Source of the DNA: Aaosphaeria pasadenensis
Lineage: Eukaryota; Ascomycota; Dothideomycetes; Pleosporales
DNA length: 64,000 bases
Assembly: GCA_022813625.1 (NCBI GenBank)
Contig: JAKLMB010000006.1
Location: 1,116,001 to 1,180,000, forward strand
Direction: 5' to 3'
Both the position numbers and the translations under genes were made by a program. The notes beneath the pieces are model-generated. The model was not told where the DNA came from, ran no database searches, and worked only from the letters and a program-made list of their open reading frames with translations. Shown here in pieces: positions 10,293 to 19,685 of the stretch (position 1 is the first letter of the stretch; each line of letters starts with the position of its first letter).

Positions 10293-10990
10293 AAGGCGAC
10301 AATATTGCCACGGGTGCACTGGAGAGTGGCGTAGGAGTCATGCAGTCATGAAGCTTCCCCAGACCTTCTGTTTAAGCGTGCATATTGTTAGACTGGCGTC
10401 AATTGGAGCGCGGCGTCGATATATACGGGGCTCCCTTGATACAAACACTGAAATATTTCCTATTGGCAGGCGCATGGCGAAAGGCTTTTGAGTTATGATG
10501 TTGCAGTACGATGAAGTATTCGGCATACGGAAATGATGTTGTGTCACCTAGATTTGTGCTTGTGAGCCAGAATTGAGCACCACTGCGATGTTGTTATGTG
10601 GCGTGCAAAAGAGAGGATACGAGGGAATCTATGTATGATGATGTACGAAGCACATGCCGGCTAAAAGAAGCTCCAACACAGCTTGAGCGACAACGGAGTC
10701 CACGAATTCTAAAAGAGAGCGGATCGGGGCCTTAATGTAGTGAGTCAACAATATGGAGCTCCTACTTTTGGTAGTCGAGGCAAAAGTTCTGTGGTCCCCG
10801 TTGTGGATCTCGCCTCCACCGGAGAAGAAGTGTATGTCCCCGACACGTGACAGGCTGCTGACCGCCGATTTCGGCAGGCTGGGATTGGAGCTTGTGTCGT
10901 TTGGGCCCGGCTCTCGAAAATCTACATAACCCTCACGTCCCCCTCCCACAAACATTCTTTCCTCAAGATACCCAAACACACACAATCACA
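10293..10990. other. Intergenic and ILV5 promoter
   Basis: About 700 bases. The last ~70 bases are pyrimidine- and CACA-rich (CCCTCCCACAAACATTC), a common leader type for highly expressed fungal genes. No other gene is seen. Confidence 0.4.
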
Positions 10991-12392
10991 ATGGCCTCAA
11001 GACCCGCTGCACGAGCTCTCCGCCAGTCTGCCAAGCAATTGGCTGCTGCTCCCGCCGTTCAGAGGCGTACTTTCGTCTCTGCTTTGAACGCTGCTCGCGC
11101 TGGTGTTGCAGCTGCCCCCAAGGCCGCTGTCACCTCTCAGTTCCAGCAGGTTCGTGGTGTCAAGACCATTGACTTCGCCGGCCACAAGGAGACCGTCTAC
11201 GGTATGTCCTTTCTCCAATCGATTTCTCGATAATTTTAGCTAATTGACGCTCCAGAGCGTGCCGATTGGCCCAAGGAGAAGCTCTTGGTAAGTTGGCTGC
11301 GGCATCTCCCGGCTTCGTATGCCACACGCCAGGTGGAGCATCAGCTAATTGTTGAAATAGGAGTACTTCAAGGATGACACTCTTGCCCTCATCGGCTACG
11401 GCTCTCAGGGTCACGGCCAGGGTCTTAACCTCCGCGACAACGGCTTGAACGTTATCGTCGGTGTGCGAAAGAACGGTGCTTCCTGGAAGGAGGCCGAGCA
11501 GGATGGCTGGGTGCCCGGCAAGAACCTTTTCGACATCGACGAGGCCATTGGCAAGGCCACCATCGTCATGAACTTGCTCTCTGATGCCGCACAGTCAGAG
11601 ACCTGGCCCGCCATCAAGCCCCAGTTGACTAAGGGCAAGGTAAGCGAAATATCAAAATATTGAGTCATATCTAGGCTAACAAGCTGTTTTCCCCAGACTC
11701 TCTACTTCTCCCACGGTTTCTCCCCTGTCTTCAAGGACCTCACCAAGGTCGAGGTCCCCACCGACATCGACGTCATCCTCGTTGCCCCCAAGGGCTCCGG
11801 CCGTACCGTCCGCACTCTCTTCCGTGAGGGACGTGGAATCAACTCCTCCGTCGCCGTCTTCCAGGATGTGACCGGCAAGGCTCAGGAGAAGGCTGTTGCC
11901 CTCGGTGTTGCCGTCGGCTCCGGTTACCTCTACGAGACCACCTTCGAGAAGGAGGTCTACTCCGACTTGTACGGTGAGCGTGGTTGCCTCATGGGCGGTA
12001 TCCACGGTATGTTCCTCGCTCAGTACGAGGTTCTCCGTGAGCGCGGCCACTCCCCATCTGAGGCTTTCAACGAGACCGTTGAGGAGGCTACCCAGTCCCT
12101 CTACCCCTTGATCGGAGGCCACGGTATGGACTACATGTACAACGCATGCTCCACCACCGCTCGTCGTGGTGCCATTGACTGGAGCAAGCGCTTCAAGGAC
12201 ACCCTCAAGCCCGTCTTCAACGACCTCTACGATTCCGTTGCCAACGGAAGCGAGACCAAGCGCTCCCTCGAGTACAACTCGCAGCCCGACTACCGTGAGA
12301 AGTACAAGAAGGAGCTTGAGGAGATTGACAACCTCGAGATCTGGCGTGCAGGCAAGGCCGTCCGCAGCCTCCGCCCCGAGAACAAGAAATAA
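10991..12392 (+). CDS. ILV5: Ketol-acid reductoisomerase, mitochondrial (ILV5)
   Basis: Exons 10991-11201, 11256-11287, 11361-11639 and 11697-12392, for 405 residues. It converts acetolactate and acetohydroxybutyrate to dihydroxy acids in valine/isoleucine synthesis, using NADPH and Mg2+. An Arg/Ala-rich mitochondrial presequence covers about residues 1-55. The Rossmann motif is LIGYGSQGHGQGLNLRDNG, and the C-terminal knotted helical domain has GINSSVAVFQDVTGKA, EVYSDLYGERGCLMGG (metal-binding acidic residues) and GHGMDYMYNACSTTARRGA. Strong C-ending codon bias suggests high expression. The 32-base second exon is unusually short. The length matches fungal class I enzymes. Confidence 0.96.
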
Positions 12393-12679
12393 ACGTACTG
12401 AAATGAATGCAAACGAAGATGGAACTAGTCGACATGTAGATATATTCTCTTCCTTATCGGCAATGGGCGTCTGAAATTTCATGATATTACGGCGCGGATA
12501 CTAAACGTTTGGCCATGGCATGTCGGAAAAGTATTTGGCATAGGAGCCCAAAAAAAATGATGATACCATTACGCAACTACAAACACGATGCTCTTTTCTG
12601 AATCCGTGAAATGTGCTCGCGATTGGAATATTCTCATGTGATATTAATCATTGATCCCTACATAATACGATCCCAATGG

Positions 12680-13522
12680 CTATTGCCCCGCAATTTCACG
12701 ATTTCTCCATTCCGCCCAGAGATCCTTTGGTGTTCGGTCCTCGCTTACAGCACGGATCCCAATGTGCCCAGCCAATACGTGAACAACAAATAGAACCGAA
12801 TATGTAACCATGTACTCGATCGCATGCTCCACGCGCTCCGGAATGACTCCATCCTCCTCGCCCAGCTGCAGAACCTCGAAGAAAATTGGGAAATTATCCA
12901 ACTCCCTAAAAATTACAAAAAGCTGAAATGGCACCCACCAACTCCCAAGCATCCATCTAACCATTCGTGCCACTGACCCAGCGCCCTCTCCCCCTGCTCC
13001 CCCTCCATCATTGAGAATAACGCCATTCAAATTCCAGAAAAACAACGGCTTCATCAGGTCCCTGGGGTCCGTCCACTCCTCCACCACCACATCCTCCCCC
13101 AATACCTCTGGCGAAGCATCATGCCTCCTCCCTCCAACTCCCCTCCTCTGTCGTAAGTACCACTCCGCCCGTCCCCAATCATGCCTCGCATACTTCGGCA
13201 CCGTGACAACCTTCTCTTCCTCGCCCTCTTCGCGAGTCAGCACCATCGTTCGAGAGCCCAGGCGCACGTAAATCGCGCCGCGGACCAGACGGATGTACTC
13301 CGTATGTGTGGCGTGGAAATGGAGGCCTGAAGACCATGTTGAATAGCGCGGGAGGAGGATTGTGGTTTTAAGGTTGTCGTTGTTGTCGTCGGTATCGGTA
13401 GCGGAGGTGGTCGGGATGTGGTATACGACTGCGGAGGACCCACTGCGGAGGACTGGCGATGTGGATTTGGGGAGGGGGTCGAGTGGTTTGGGAATTGGTT
13501 CTGGTAGGGGTTTTGTTCTCAT
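12680..13522 (-). CDS. Cupin-fold protein with C-terminal membrane segments, function unknown
   Basis: The open frame runs from 13678. I chose the ATG at 13522 (MRTKPLPEPIPKPLD), giving about 280 residues, because the segment before it is not conserved-looking; the ATG at 13603 (MKYVQLPLF) is an alternative. Residues following YHIPTT...TTILLPRYSTWSSGLHFHATHTEYIRLVRGAIYV form a RmlC/cupin barrel: the HFHATHTE-x-I-x-L-x-G pattern matches cupin motif 1. Two hydrophobic stretches (WWVPFQLFVIF and MVTYSVLFVVHVLAGHIGI) near the end may be membrane helices. A Gly-rich linker separates the parts. It is convergent with ILV5. No enzyme activity can be inferred. Confidence 0.65.
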   Translation of the reverse strand: MRTKPLPEPIPKPLDPLPKSTSPVLRSGSSAVVYHIPTTSATDTDDNNDNLKTTILLPRYSTWSSGLHFHATHTEYIRLVRGAIYVRLGSRTMVLTREEGEEEKVVTVPKYARHDWGRAEWYLRQRRGVGGRRHDASPEVLGEDVVVEEWTDPRDLMKPLFFWNLNGVILNDGGGAGGEGAGSVARMVRWMLGSWWVPFQLFVIFRELDNFPIFFEVLQLGEEDGVIPERVEHAIEYMVTYSVLFVVHVLAGHIGIRAVSEDRTPKDLWAEWRNREIAGQ

Positions 13523-13979
13523 TTTTGTAGATTTCTGAGATGGTTGTTCTTTTATGGTGGATTGGATGTGAGATATGAATAGTGGTAGTTGCACGTATTT
13601 CATAGAAAATCCAATCAATATAACAAAGGTACTAGATAAGTCTCTTAACAAATGACCTCGCGACCTACTGCGTTGCAAAACTTGTCAAAATGTGAAGGAT
13701 CGAATCGAGAGGATCAAGGAAATTACAAATATATATAATTATTAATATTCTGTTCAAAACGACCTAGGCATCAGCACTACGATCCAGACACGTTCTTGCA
13801 AATTAGGCGATATGAGGGGGAGGAACCGCCAAGCGCCATACGAACGACGTCATGTGTTGGATATGCTTACTTTACTACTCCCATCACACGAATCGTATTG
13901 AGGTATATGACTGCCTTTACGAAAATTCGAATAGAGACTACTAGGATTTACTAAAGTGGAGGGTGGGATACAATGAAAG
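13523..13979. promoter_or_regulatory. Divergent intergenic region, cupin gene / IF-2B-family gene
   Basis: About 450 AT-rich bases between two head-to-head genes. It includes an ATATATAATTATTAATAT stretch around 13730-13749. No specific element can be assigned. Confidence 0.3.
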
Positions 13980-15328
13980 ATGGAAGAATATGAGTAAGTA
14001 GATCGCGTGATGTTGAACTTCTGGTGGTATTGACTTTGATGTACCAACTTCATACTCGTCGTTAAACGATTACGAGGATTTTTTTTATCAATTCGTAATT
14101 TGTATTTTACTACTTCAGATATCTATGTCGTCGTCCGAACGCTTAAGGAACCCTGCTAATTTTACCCCTTGGTAGTTCGACAAAAGCATACACCCAAGCC
14201 CTCGACAACGCCATATCAGAGCTCGAAAATGACTTCGTCTCCGGAGCCCGTCAACTGGCAAATAAAAGCCTTCAACACCTTCACGATATCCTCTCGCTTG
14301 CTGGACAAGCGGCACGAAGTAAAGATGAGTTATGGTCGATGCTAGTATCTACTGCGAGGGGATTGATCGGTGCTAGGCCTAGTATGAAGTACGTATGGCC
14401 AGTTCGCGATGACAGATTAATGAGGGGAGATGATGGCTAACGAGAATGACAATGCAGTGCGGCAATCAAGTCTACGGTACTACGGACGCTGGATAAGATT
14501 CGTCCGGAATGGGATAAAGAGGAGAACGACTCTATATCTAAGGTATGCGAAAGAGCGAAATCTGGGATCCAACGACAGATTGAGGGCAGAAAAGGAGCTT
14601 CTGATAGATTGGAACAAAATTTAGTGGAGTGGTTCGCGGAGAGCGTGCAGGTGAACGAGGATGGGAGACGGATTATCCGGATGTTGACGTTGTCGAATTC
14701 GTCGACGATTCGGGCAGCTTTGCTCAGCCTACTGAGGTCAACGACGTCACTTACGATGCATTTGACAGTATTGGAGTCTCGGCCGCGGTTTGAGGGGGCG
14801 GATTTGGCTGCTTCACTGCTTGAAGCGTTTGTTAAGGGTTCATCAAATGCTGGTAACGACGGTGATGAGACCGAACTGAAGGTCACGATGGCGCCCGATT
14901 GTGCGGTGGGGGTTCTTGTTTCGAACATCGATGTTGTTCTATTGGGTGCGGACCGCATCACGGCGAAGGGGCATGTTTTGAACAAGATTGGGTCACTGGC
15001 AGCAGCCGTTTGCGCTCGGCAGCTCAACACAAACGCGAAGGTGGTAGTTGTGAGCGAAGTAGACAAGATTGTTGCAGACGAAAGCGAGCAACCAGCACGA
15101 GAAGAGGAGAACCACCCTGCCGGGGAACTGACCTCGTCTTACAGTACGCATGCAAAGCGTGAATTGGAGGCCGAAGGAGTGGGTGTGTTTGGAGAGTGGT
15201 TTGAATGGGTTCCGAAGCAGTTTGTGAATTGCTACATCACGGATGAGGGCGTACTCGGACATGATCAAATATCGAGGATAGGAAAGCAAATTGGCACTCT
15301 CGAGGCGCAAGTATTTGCTTTAAGCTAG
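13980..15328 (+). CDS. IF-2B domain protein (eIF2B-alpha/ribose-bisphosphate isomerase-like family)
   Basis: Firm exons are 14176-14388 and 14458-15328. I infer a 14-base first exon (13980-13993, MEEY...) joined by GTAAGT to the acceptor TTGGTAG at 14175, because the frame has no ATG between the upstream stop and 14176. The start is therefore uncertain. The product is about 365 residues. STKAYTQALDNAISELEND and ARPSMNAAIKS begin the helical N-domain. GVLVSNIDVVLLGADRITAKGHVLNKIGSLAAAVCAR is the Rossmann-like IF-2B core with the conserved GAD and NKIG. It differs from true eIF2B-alpha (GCN3) and looks closer to the archaeal R15P isomerase type. Substrate is unknown. The stop lies 26 bases from the convergent DUF218 gene. 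Confidence 0.78.
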
Positions 15329-15354
15329 TGTGACAATGGAGATCGTTTCCTCGC

Positions 15355-16374
15355 TCATCCAACAGAAGGAGTCACTGCATCACTCCAAGGTAGATTCTTG
15401 TGAACCTTGCCGTTGAGTAACTGTCTGATGCTGTCTTCGAGACCTTTCCCAAGCTCTGCATCTGTCTTGTCTTCCCATCCACGAGCCTTCCGCTTCTGGC
15501 TCAGTATCTCGCCAGTGCCCAGTGGATCTTCCCGCCATGGGTCTTGACCATAACGTGACTCACCTTGCACAGTATCAACAAGCTCTTCGCTAGACATCAC
15601 AGGGTCAATTCCCTGGACCCTGATATAGTCTGAGGGCCAACAGATTGCCGGTGCATGCAATTCTAGAAACCGCTTTGCTTTAAACGCATGCGTGATGATA
15701 CGGATGTCTTTGGGATATGATCCAACTGTTTGCCGGAAAAGTAAAATACTGAACAGTAGGTTTTGGTAAGAGTCCGTGGCAGTTTCCTCCAGCAATACCC
15801 GGCCAGCATCATACAAAGTCTTAGTAGGACAACCAGATTGATAGCCCCGGCTGAGATCTAGAGCCAGGGCAGCGTTGTAGTACGAGCGCGCCTCGGTAAG
15901 GGAAGTGAGACTCTGTTTGGTAGCGCCACCGCTGAAAACGAGAACACTGTTGGTTGCCCAAGACCCGATGGTCAAGGCACTGCAACCTGCAGAGATATGA
16001 GATAGGAAAGTCTCATGTTCACCTGGCTTCCGTGTCGCCGGATTGGATCTCTGGAAGGGAGCTAGGTGCCAATTGCGCTCGTCGTAGGGACTGTGCAGCG
16101 GGAAACTGGAAGAATCGACGTCCGGATGGAATATGGCATGGCAGCACACAATGACCAAATTGTCAACCCCTGCATAATTCTTTGGAGGAATCACATGATT
16201 AGGGTGAATGAATGTCTTGCCCGCCTCGTCCAAGCCACGACTTGTATCAGCATGGGGCAACGGACCGCGTAGAGGCGGTGCCGCGGGAGGGACTGGACGT
16301 TCCGTAACCGCAGAAACAACGGACTGGTGATATTTGGACTTTGGTAATACTTGTGCGGGCGTGGCTGGTGCCAT
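15355..16374 (-). CDS. DUF218-like (YdcF/SanA-type) protein
   Basis: Intronless, 339 residues from the ATG at 16374. DNLVIVCCHAIFHPDV near residue 72 and SVLVFSGGATK...SLTEARSYYNAAL near residue 145 match the DUF218 fold: a beta strand plus a conserved SGG loop and an acidic residue. TATDSYQNLLFSILLFRQTVGSYPKDIRIITHAFKAKRF matches the conserved TxxNxxF...VTxxxHxxR block of the family (histidine in THAFKAKR). Bacterial relatives are membrane-associated and act in envelope integrity; the fungal role is unknown. No signal peptide is visible. It is convergent with the IF-2B-family gene. Confidence 0.75.
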   Translation of the reverse strand: MAPATPAQVLPKSKYHQSVVSAVTERPVPPAAPPLRGPLPHADTSRGLDEAGKTFIHPNHVIPPKNYAGVDNLVIVCCHAIFHPDVDSSSFPLHSPYDERNWHLAPFQRSNPATRKPGEHETFLSHISAGCSALTIGSWATNSVLVFSGGATKQSLTSLTEARSYYNAALALDLSRGYQSGCPTKTLYDAGRVLLEETATDSYQNLLFSILLFRQTVGSYPKDIRIITHAFKAKRFLELHAPAICWPSDYIRVQGIDPVMSSEELVDTVQGESRYGQDPWREDPLGTGEILSQKRKARGWEDKTDAELGKGLEDSIRQLLNGKVHKNLPWSDAVTPSVG

Positions 16375-19300
16375 CAAAACAGATTCCTTTTCGGGACGAT
16401 CCAGGTCGATAAGCCGTGGGCGAATATAACAGCACTAGGGGCAAGACCTGGTGTGGCTGAGGACCGTCAGTCTGGATGAAAATGACCCGGCGGCTGTATG
16501 GGCCCAGAGGCAAATGTTAACGGAGTGTCTTGAATGCGAGGGGGTGAATTAGAATGCAGATTTACGTAGGTTCGTGGAAGGGAAAACGTTGGTAGAGTCC
16601 CGGGATTGAGATGCCATGACGTCTTGCGGAGCGCACCCATTCGCGTGGAATGGGGCAACAGCGCTTAACTCAACGTCTACATAGTACGGGATGCAATCAT
16701 CAATGCTCCATTAACCATATCCATTAAAACAGTTGCTAGCATCTGGAGATGTTTCGTTTCTTGTGTACTGTGTAATTCTGTGGGTGATTGTACTACAGGA
16801 AAGATAATTGGTAGGGACGGGCGCTTGAGCAGGGGTCAATCGAAGTTCTTCTCACAGGGCACACCTCCACTCCGTACAACAAACGATGGATCAATCACGA
16901 TCAGTATAACTAATACAGAAAGAACATTAAAAGCCAAACGCCAAAAATTATGTCCGCGTGCCGTTCCCTCTTTAAGGTCGACGGCTGGAATGCAGTCAGA
17001 TTCTTGACTTGCGGCAGCTTTCATGCACGTCGGCCGCCATTCACGCGCGAAGCATGTAGGACAACCCAGAGCTGAATCAAAGTCGCTGTAGTTAGCGGTG
17101 TGTCTAAGTGTTTAAGGCAGCCATTTATGGACTGAAAGCTTATCCTGCATACTGCTGAAAATGTATCTACTGCGCAAGGCGTAACATATTCTCTACTGCA
17201 AGCAATTGATAGCATACAGTTTATTCATGCAAGCTACCTAGAAGTGGTAGCAAGACGGGGAAAGGGACAAAAGAGAGTCGGCTATGGATGATTTTCGCTG
17301 GGTTAGGGTCGCCAATTCTTGGATCCAGGGGATCGTGCTGACGTATGCGCGCATTTACTGACTTATCGACAGACGGCCGGCCTACGACCGGGCCCAGGAA
17401 GAGGAGGTCGAATTCCGGGACTCATCCAGGGATTGTTTAGTTGGGGGGAACCTGATGGCTGTGGAGGTACTCCGTATTACTCTGGGTAATCAATTTTTGT
17501 CATTCAATCGTACAAAGTACTGTACTGTCAGACTATCGTACCAAAGCCTGGGGAAATCAACATGTGACGGAGCGGAGATACTTGTGTGAACATATGCAGC
17601 CCTGCTACACTACATAATACGTAGAGCACATATCGGAAGGACCCCTGAACAGGGAGTGATTCTCCTTGCTAGCCTTCCAATATAGCGATGACGACAACAG
17701 CATTGCGTACATTGGATGCGGCAGTCGGCAGAATCTGTTGCGTTCGTATGCGACAGGCTCAACAACGCGCTAGATGGGATGGGCAAACTGATTCAAGGAC
17801 CTAGAGTACGAAGGCACACGAGGAGTGTATCGAAAGACAGTAATTATTTGATAAGATTAGTGGCACTCTGTACTGTGGAGAGATAGGTCCAGGTGCAGTG
17901 CAGTGCAGTGCAGTGCCGTTATTCAGGCGTCCGTTCAGGGTCTTACAGCACCCAAGCCAGTTCGATCTGAGTGGATCAGTCGAAGAGATGGACGGACACA
18001 ATAATGGGTCCTGCTGAATGAACGTTTGCTTTGTATTATTGCTATTGTCTCGTGCGGATTAAAGACAAGCAACAACGAGTCAACAAATGAGAACACGGAT
18101 TCTTTGTAAACGAGAACTCTGTCAACTGTTTGTTGGCTGGCGAAAGGTTTTTTTTGTGTGAGGCTGAGCAGCAGTCAGCAAGGTTGCCGCTGCTTTGCTC
18201 ACGGAATGGCCGCACTGCTTGTTCTGCGGCTAACAGGATGGAGCGTAGAGTTGCAGCCAACTGCTGCCAACATGGTGTATTATGGGACATGGGACATGGG
18301 ATGCCCGCAGCTCCCCCGCCCGCTGAATAAGAAATGAGGGAGGGATGGAGAGGTTTGGGTATTAAAATAGAACCTTCGTATGGCCGCCACCGCCCGCAAC
18401 GTCTTGCCTTGCCAGTCCACTCTACCAGTCGACACCACTCTGCACCAAAGTCTACCACTCCACCACGTCCAGTGGTCGACGCCGCCGCCGCCTTCGCCTG
18501 GGGTGATGCTGGCTCGACCTGGTGTGCCCTGTTTTTGGCGTGTTCAGTGGTTGTGTATCCTGTCTTGTGCCTCGTGTCCTGGTCATCGGCCATCATATTG
18601 AACTCTTGAACTTGAACCAGACGATAATGAGTTTGCCATCGTGGCATGGCAGATGATGGTGCCGTGCCGTCCATTGTTGCGACCATGTCCATTCTTCACG
18701 AGGTCAAATTACAATACCGCGCACATTTTTGATGAAGGACCGACCGTATTGTATTGCGAAACAAGGAAGACCGCCGGCGCGCATCCAGTAGCATTCCTGT
18801 CGCGTTTCATCGTCGCCCCCGGGTAGGGCCCGGCAGCCGTTTGGCGTGGCCCATCGCCGCTCATCATGTCTATCATCTCTTCAACCGGACATAGTGTACT
18901 GTATCGTCGACGTAGTGGACGCCATCCCTCCGCCAGCCCAGAAATTCACATAGCCAACCATTGCGACTGAGATTGAGGCACAAGGAGAAGACCCCAGTTG
19001 CGTTTCTTCCGTTGTGCGTCCTACGTCCTGCGATTTGCGATTTTGTATTTGCGATTTGCGTTCTGTATTTTCTCCCTCGTTCTCATGCTCGTTGTCCACT
19101 TTGCTACGAGTACGAGTAACTCGGTCTGATTGCCCTGCGCTGCCCTACGCTACCCACATATCTCAGTTTATCTCTTGCTGCGCCTGCTGTCTGCACACTA
19201 AATCGTTCCCATTCGCATGCGCAAGCCCGCTTGACTTCCTTACGGGTATAATATTAATAGGTACAGAGCGTAAAATACAAAAGATACTCCACCACACACT

Positions 19301-19685
19301 ACCAGTACAGCCGGCCTAATCCCAAACAGGCCGTTGCACCAACGCACTGACCACCATCCTCCTTCTCAGCTCGCTCTCTGCTCTCTGCTCTGACATTTCT
19401 CTCTCTCTCTCGTCCTGGTCTGTTGTCTAAGCGTGCCAACCTTTTCTAACTTACTACTTGTATCTACTCCTGCTCCTACGAGTACTTCACACACGCTACC
19501 TCACCAACAAAAACCATCCTCCCTCGTTTTCCCTTTCTTCTACAAACCCTTCCTCCTATTCCTTGTTCCTTCGTTACATCATTGCCTTACCAGCCATCGT
19601 TCGGCCCTCATCTTTCCCTCCCTCTCCATCCGTTTCATAGTCCATTCGAAGCTCACCACCGCCTGCCCCTGGACAGCTTCACATC
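16375..19685. other. Long gene-poor region upstream of chitin synthase
   Basis: 3.3 kb without a gene I can support. A minus ORF of 216 codons at 18042-18692 is compositionally odd and unsupported. Features seen: a GTGCA-type short tandem repeat (GTGCAGTGCAGTGCAGTGCC) at about 17893-17916, a TACTCCGTA motif at 17468-17476, and strongly pyrimidine-rich sequence from about 19330 to the chitin synthase start. The region probably contains a long 5' UTR and regulatory sequence for the chitin synthase gene. Confidence 0.4.
19361..19640 (+). promoter_or_regulatory. CT-rich leader/promoter tract of chitin synthase
   Basis: Contains CTCTCTGCTCTCTGCTCTG and a pure CT run (TCTCTCTCTCTC) near 19398-19412, then long TTCC/CTCC stretches. 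CT-rich tracts near transcription starts are common in highly expressed filamentous-fungus genes, so this likely marks the core promoter or 5' UTR. Confidence 0.35.

Noticed and set aside
11676..12482. 268-codon minus-strand ORF opposite ILV5
   Set aside because: Shadow of the C-ending codon bias in ILV5; leucine/valine/glycine-rich with no motif.
18042..18692. 216-codon minus-strand ORF upstream of chitin synthase
   Set aside because: No start context, no splice signals and no recognisable domain; composition is that of GC-rich non-coding DNA.
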